From a virus, in IMG/VR virus record IMGVR_UViG_3300020123_000065, positions 1 to 25,748 of that record: DNA of 25,748 nt; one strand, written 5' to 3'. Below the pieces are notes generated by a model. The model was not told the DNA's origin. It searched no databases and saw nothing but the letters and a program-made list of their open reading frames with translations. The stretch's first letter is position 1, and every line of letters begins with the position of its first letter. Below are positions 23,895-25,748 of the stretch, one piece after another. The position numbers and the translations under genes were made by a program.

Positions 23895-25748
23895 GTGGCC
23901 ACGTTCACGGTCACCGCCACCCAGGGGGGCGTCACCGCCGCCGGGCTGGCGCTGCGGGTCTTCGTCCTGACCCAGGCGGCGGCCACGCAGAACGGCGCGA
24001 CCGCCAGCTTGCAGGTCTCCCCCGCCAGCACGACCTTCACGACGTCGATCACCACGACGCAGGCCGGCTCGCGGGTCTACGGTGCCAGCTCTTACGGCAA
24101 CACGACCACCGCGACCGCTGCCGCGCTGACGACGCTCGTGGACCAGGTCCACGACGCCACCAACTCCGAGTCCTACGCAACCTTCAAGGCGACGTCCCTG
24201 ACGGGAACGCCGGGCGCGACCATCCTGGGCTTCACGATCACCGGTTCCAACACCGGCCCGATCGCGATGGCGGAGATCAAGACCGCGGGGACGCTGACTG
24301 AGGATGCGTCCGGTCCGGCTGTGGCATCGACTACCGCCGCGACCGCGGTCACCACGGCTAGTTTCACCCCGCCCGCGGGAAGCCTGCTCGTCGCCCTGGT
24401 CGGCTCGGACGGCGGTCTCGGCGTCACCACGATGGCCCTGTCGGACACGTCCGGGCTGGGCCTGACCTGGACCGAGCAGGCTGTCAACAACCCGTCCTCC
24501 GGCGACTACGCCGGGGTGTGGATCGCCGCGGTCCCGGCCGGCGGCGCCGCCGCCGCCCAGCCGGCCCAGCCGGGGCAGACGTGGCGGCACCGGTTCATCC
24601 GCCCCCGGACCCCGCCGCCCGCCCCGCCCGTCCCGGTCACCGGGACCGCCGCCGCTGCGGGCGCCGGGTCGGTCACCGCGGTCGTCACGCAGGACGCGGG
24701 CACGCTCACCTCCGCTGCGGGCACGGGCGCCGTCACCGCGGTGGTCACGCAGGACGCCGGGACGGCCACCACGGCGGCCGGCGCGGGCGCCGTCACCGCG
24801 AACGCCGCAGGCGCGGCAGCAGCAGCGGCCCAGCCCGCGCAGCCAGGGCAGACGTGGCGCCGCCGGTTCCAGCGCCCGCACACCCCGGCCGCGACCCCGC
24901 CAGCGGCGCTGGTCATTGCCGGCACCGCGTCCGCCGCCGCCGCGGGCACGGCCACCGCGAGCGTCACCCAGGCCGCCACCGCAGCCGCGGTGGCCATCGG
25001 CGGCACCGGGACCGCCGCGTACAACGCGATCCCCGGCGCGGCCCGGCCCGGCCAGTTCACCCCCGGCCACCCCGGCACCCCCGCCGCCGGGACCGTCATC
25101 GCGGCCCCGCCGCCGCCCCTGACCGCGGCGCAGCCGGGTGTCGCGTGGGCCCGCCGGTTCCTCCGCCACCGGGTCCCGGCGCCGCCGCCGCCCGCGGTTC
25201 CCTCCGGCGCCGCCGCCGTCACCGGCGCGGGGTCGGTCACGGCGGTTGTCACGCAGATCGCCCCCGCGACCGCGGCCGGCGCGGGCAGCGTCACCGCGGC
25301 CGCCACGGTGATCTCCGGGTCCGCCGCAGCGGGCGCGGGCGCCGTCACTGACGTAGTAACCCAGATCGCCCCGGCTACGGCGGCTGGCGCGGGTGCTGTC
25401 ACGACAGCCTCCGCCCAGGCCGCGGCAGCGGCAGCGGCGGGTGCGGGGTCGGTCACCGCCGTCGCGACGCAGATCGCGCCGGCTAGTTCCGCGGGTGCGG
25501 GGTCGGTCACCGATGTCGTCACCCAGGTCGTCATCGCATCAGCGGCTGGCGCCGGGTCGGTCAACGCGACCGGCAGCGGCGGCGGCGCGGCCACCGCCTC
25601 CATCGCCGGGGCCGGCGCCGTCACCGCGGTCGCCACCCAGATCGCCCCGGCGACAGCGGCCGGGGCCGGGGCCGTCACCGACGTCGCGACGCAGGCCGCG
25701 AGGGCGACCGCCGCCGGGGCCGGGGCTGCCAGCGCGTCCGGGCAGATC
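23895..25748 (+). CDS. giant repeat-rich tail/fibre protein, truncated by window end
   Basis: At least 618 aa with no stop before the window ends. GTG 23895 follows AGGGGCGGTGAG. Residues 1-215 form a beta-rich domain (MATFTVTATQGGVTAAGLAL, FTPPAGSLLVALVGSDGG, DTSGLGLTWTEQ). A segment AQPAQPGQTWRHRFIRPRTP then appears, returns near 24820-24875 as AQPAQPGQTWRRRFQRPHTP and more loosely near 25130 as AAQPGVAWARRF. Between and after them runs a low-complexity repeat, AGAGSVTAVVTQIAPATA and variants (18 residues), about ten times at the end. It is probably an extended fibre or surface-adhesion protein following the tailspike gene. The function of the repeat is unknown. The end is missing. Confidence 0.8.
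   Translation, partial: MATFTVTATQGGVTAAGLALRVFVLTQAAATQNGATASLQVSPASTTFTTSITTTQAGSRVYGASSYGNTTTATAAALTTLVDQVHDATNSESYATFKATSLTGTPGATILGFTITGSNTGPIAMAEIKTAGTLTEDASGPAVASTTAATAVTTASFTPPAGSLLVALVGSDGGLGVTTMALSDTSGLGLTWTEQAVNNPSSGDYAGVWIAAVPAGGAAAAQPAQPGQTWRHRFIRPRTPPPAPPVPVTGTAAAAGAGSVTAVVTQDAGTLTSAAGTGAVTAVVTQDAGTATTAAGAGAVTANAAGAAAAAAQPAQPGQTWRRRFQRPHTPAATPPAALVIAGTASAAAAGTATASVTQAATAAAVAIGGTGTAAYNAIPGAARPGQFTPGHPGTPAAGTVIAAPPPPLTAAQPGVAWARRFLRHRVPAPPPPAVPSGAAAVTGAGSVTAVVTQIAPATAAGAGSVTAAATVISGSAAAGAGAVTDVVTQIAPATAAGAGAVTTASAQAAAAAAAGAGSVTAVATQIAPASSAGAGSVTDVVTQVVIASAAGAGSVNATGSGGGAATASIAGAGAVTAVATQIAPATAAGAGAVTDVATQAARATAAGAGAASASGQI
24550..25175 (+). repeat. three Trp/Arg modules with Pro-rich linkers
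   Basis: Within the giant protein the unit A-Q-P-x-Q-P-G-Q-T-W-R-x-R-F plus a Pro-rich linker occurs at about 24556-24630, 24826-24905 and, more divergent (QPGVAWARRFLRHR), 25129-25200. Spacing is about 270 and 300 nt. The short basic-aromatic motif alternates with Ala/Gly/Val/Thr repeats, so the gene seems to have grown by duplication of modules of about 90-100 codons. Confidence 0.6.
25205..25748 (+). repeat. about ten tandem 54-nt (18-residue) repeats
   Basis: Units of about 18 codons follow the pattern AGAG(S/A)VT(A/D)V(V/A)TQIAPATA. About ten copies, some diverged or shortened, run to the window end, and related units also occur at 24640-24815. The DNA copies differ at many third positions, so the repeat is kept at the protein level and is not a very recent expansion. 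Confidence 0.75.

Noticed and set aside
24506-25678. Reverse-strand Ala/Pro/Val-rich frame
   Set aside because: It is the complement of the repeats in the forward giant protein, whose frame is open to the window end and begins with a globular domain.
1-25748. tRNA, rRNA, CRISPR array, integrase, attachment site or insertion sequence
   Set aside because: I looked for direct-repeat arrays, cloverleaf-like elements and recombinase motifs and found none that I could support.

Overview
The window is part of a phage or prophage genome whose host is very probably a high-GC actinobacterium. The DNA is strongly GC-rich with G/C-ending codons, many starts are GTG (two are probably TTG), and genes are packed head to tail with 1-8 nt overlaps or 2 nt gaps. 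The order HNH nuclease, small terminase candidate, large terminase, portal, prohead protease, major capsid protein is the packaging and head module of an HK97-fold tailed phage. I found no tRNA, rRNA, CRISPR array, insertion sequence or integrase, so whether it is integrated cannot be decided here.

Layout. (1) 1-6640: about 22 tiny forward genes, mostly unknown, rich in CxxC zinc-ribbon-like and small beta-barrel-like proteins and often translationally coupled. One secreted protein (1248-1904) has its own terminator. The block ends with an HNH nuclease and a 50-aa gene. (2) 6640-6893: a probable non-coding region with seven GTGACC/GGTCAC boxes and two perfect palindromes, just upstream of the terminase genes; it is a candidate packaging (cos/pac) or control site. 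(3) 6894-14335: small terminase candidate; large terminase split into an ATPase gene and a nuclease gene; portal; a three-module prohead protease; and the major capsid gene. The capsid gene is interrupted by an ORF-less group I intron at about 13231-13528, the most notable feature of the window. (4) 14350-19298: a strong hairpin after the capsid gene, then a sugar-modification cassette (GT4 glycosyltransferase, DegT-type PLP aminotransferase, GNAT acetyltransferase, GT2 glycosyltransferase) mixed with small unknown genes. (5) 19322-25748: tail-fibre and host-interaction proteins: small beta-rich structural proteins, an FN3-GH16 glycanase, a pectate-lyase-fold tailspike, and a very long Ala/Gly/Val/Thr repeat protein that runs off the window.

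Three reverse-strand genes (8588-8842, 16288-16632, 17757-18137) sit between forward late genes and overlap the ends of their neighbours, as expected of moron-type insertions.

How the parts may work together (inference): the HNH protein and terminases package DNA through the portal into a head made by the protease and capsid protein. Capsid expression would depend on RNA splicing and may be set relative to downstream genes by the hairpin. The sugar cassette would build and attach an N-acylated amino sugar, probably to the virion. The GH16 and beta-helix proteins would bind and cut host surface glycans. No head-tail connector, tail tube or tape-measure gene was recognised between the capsid and the fibre genes.
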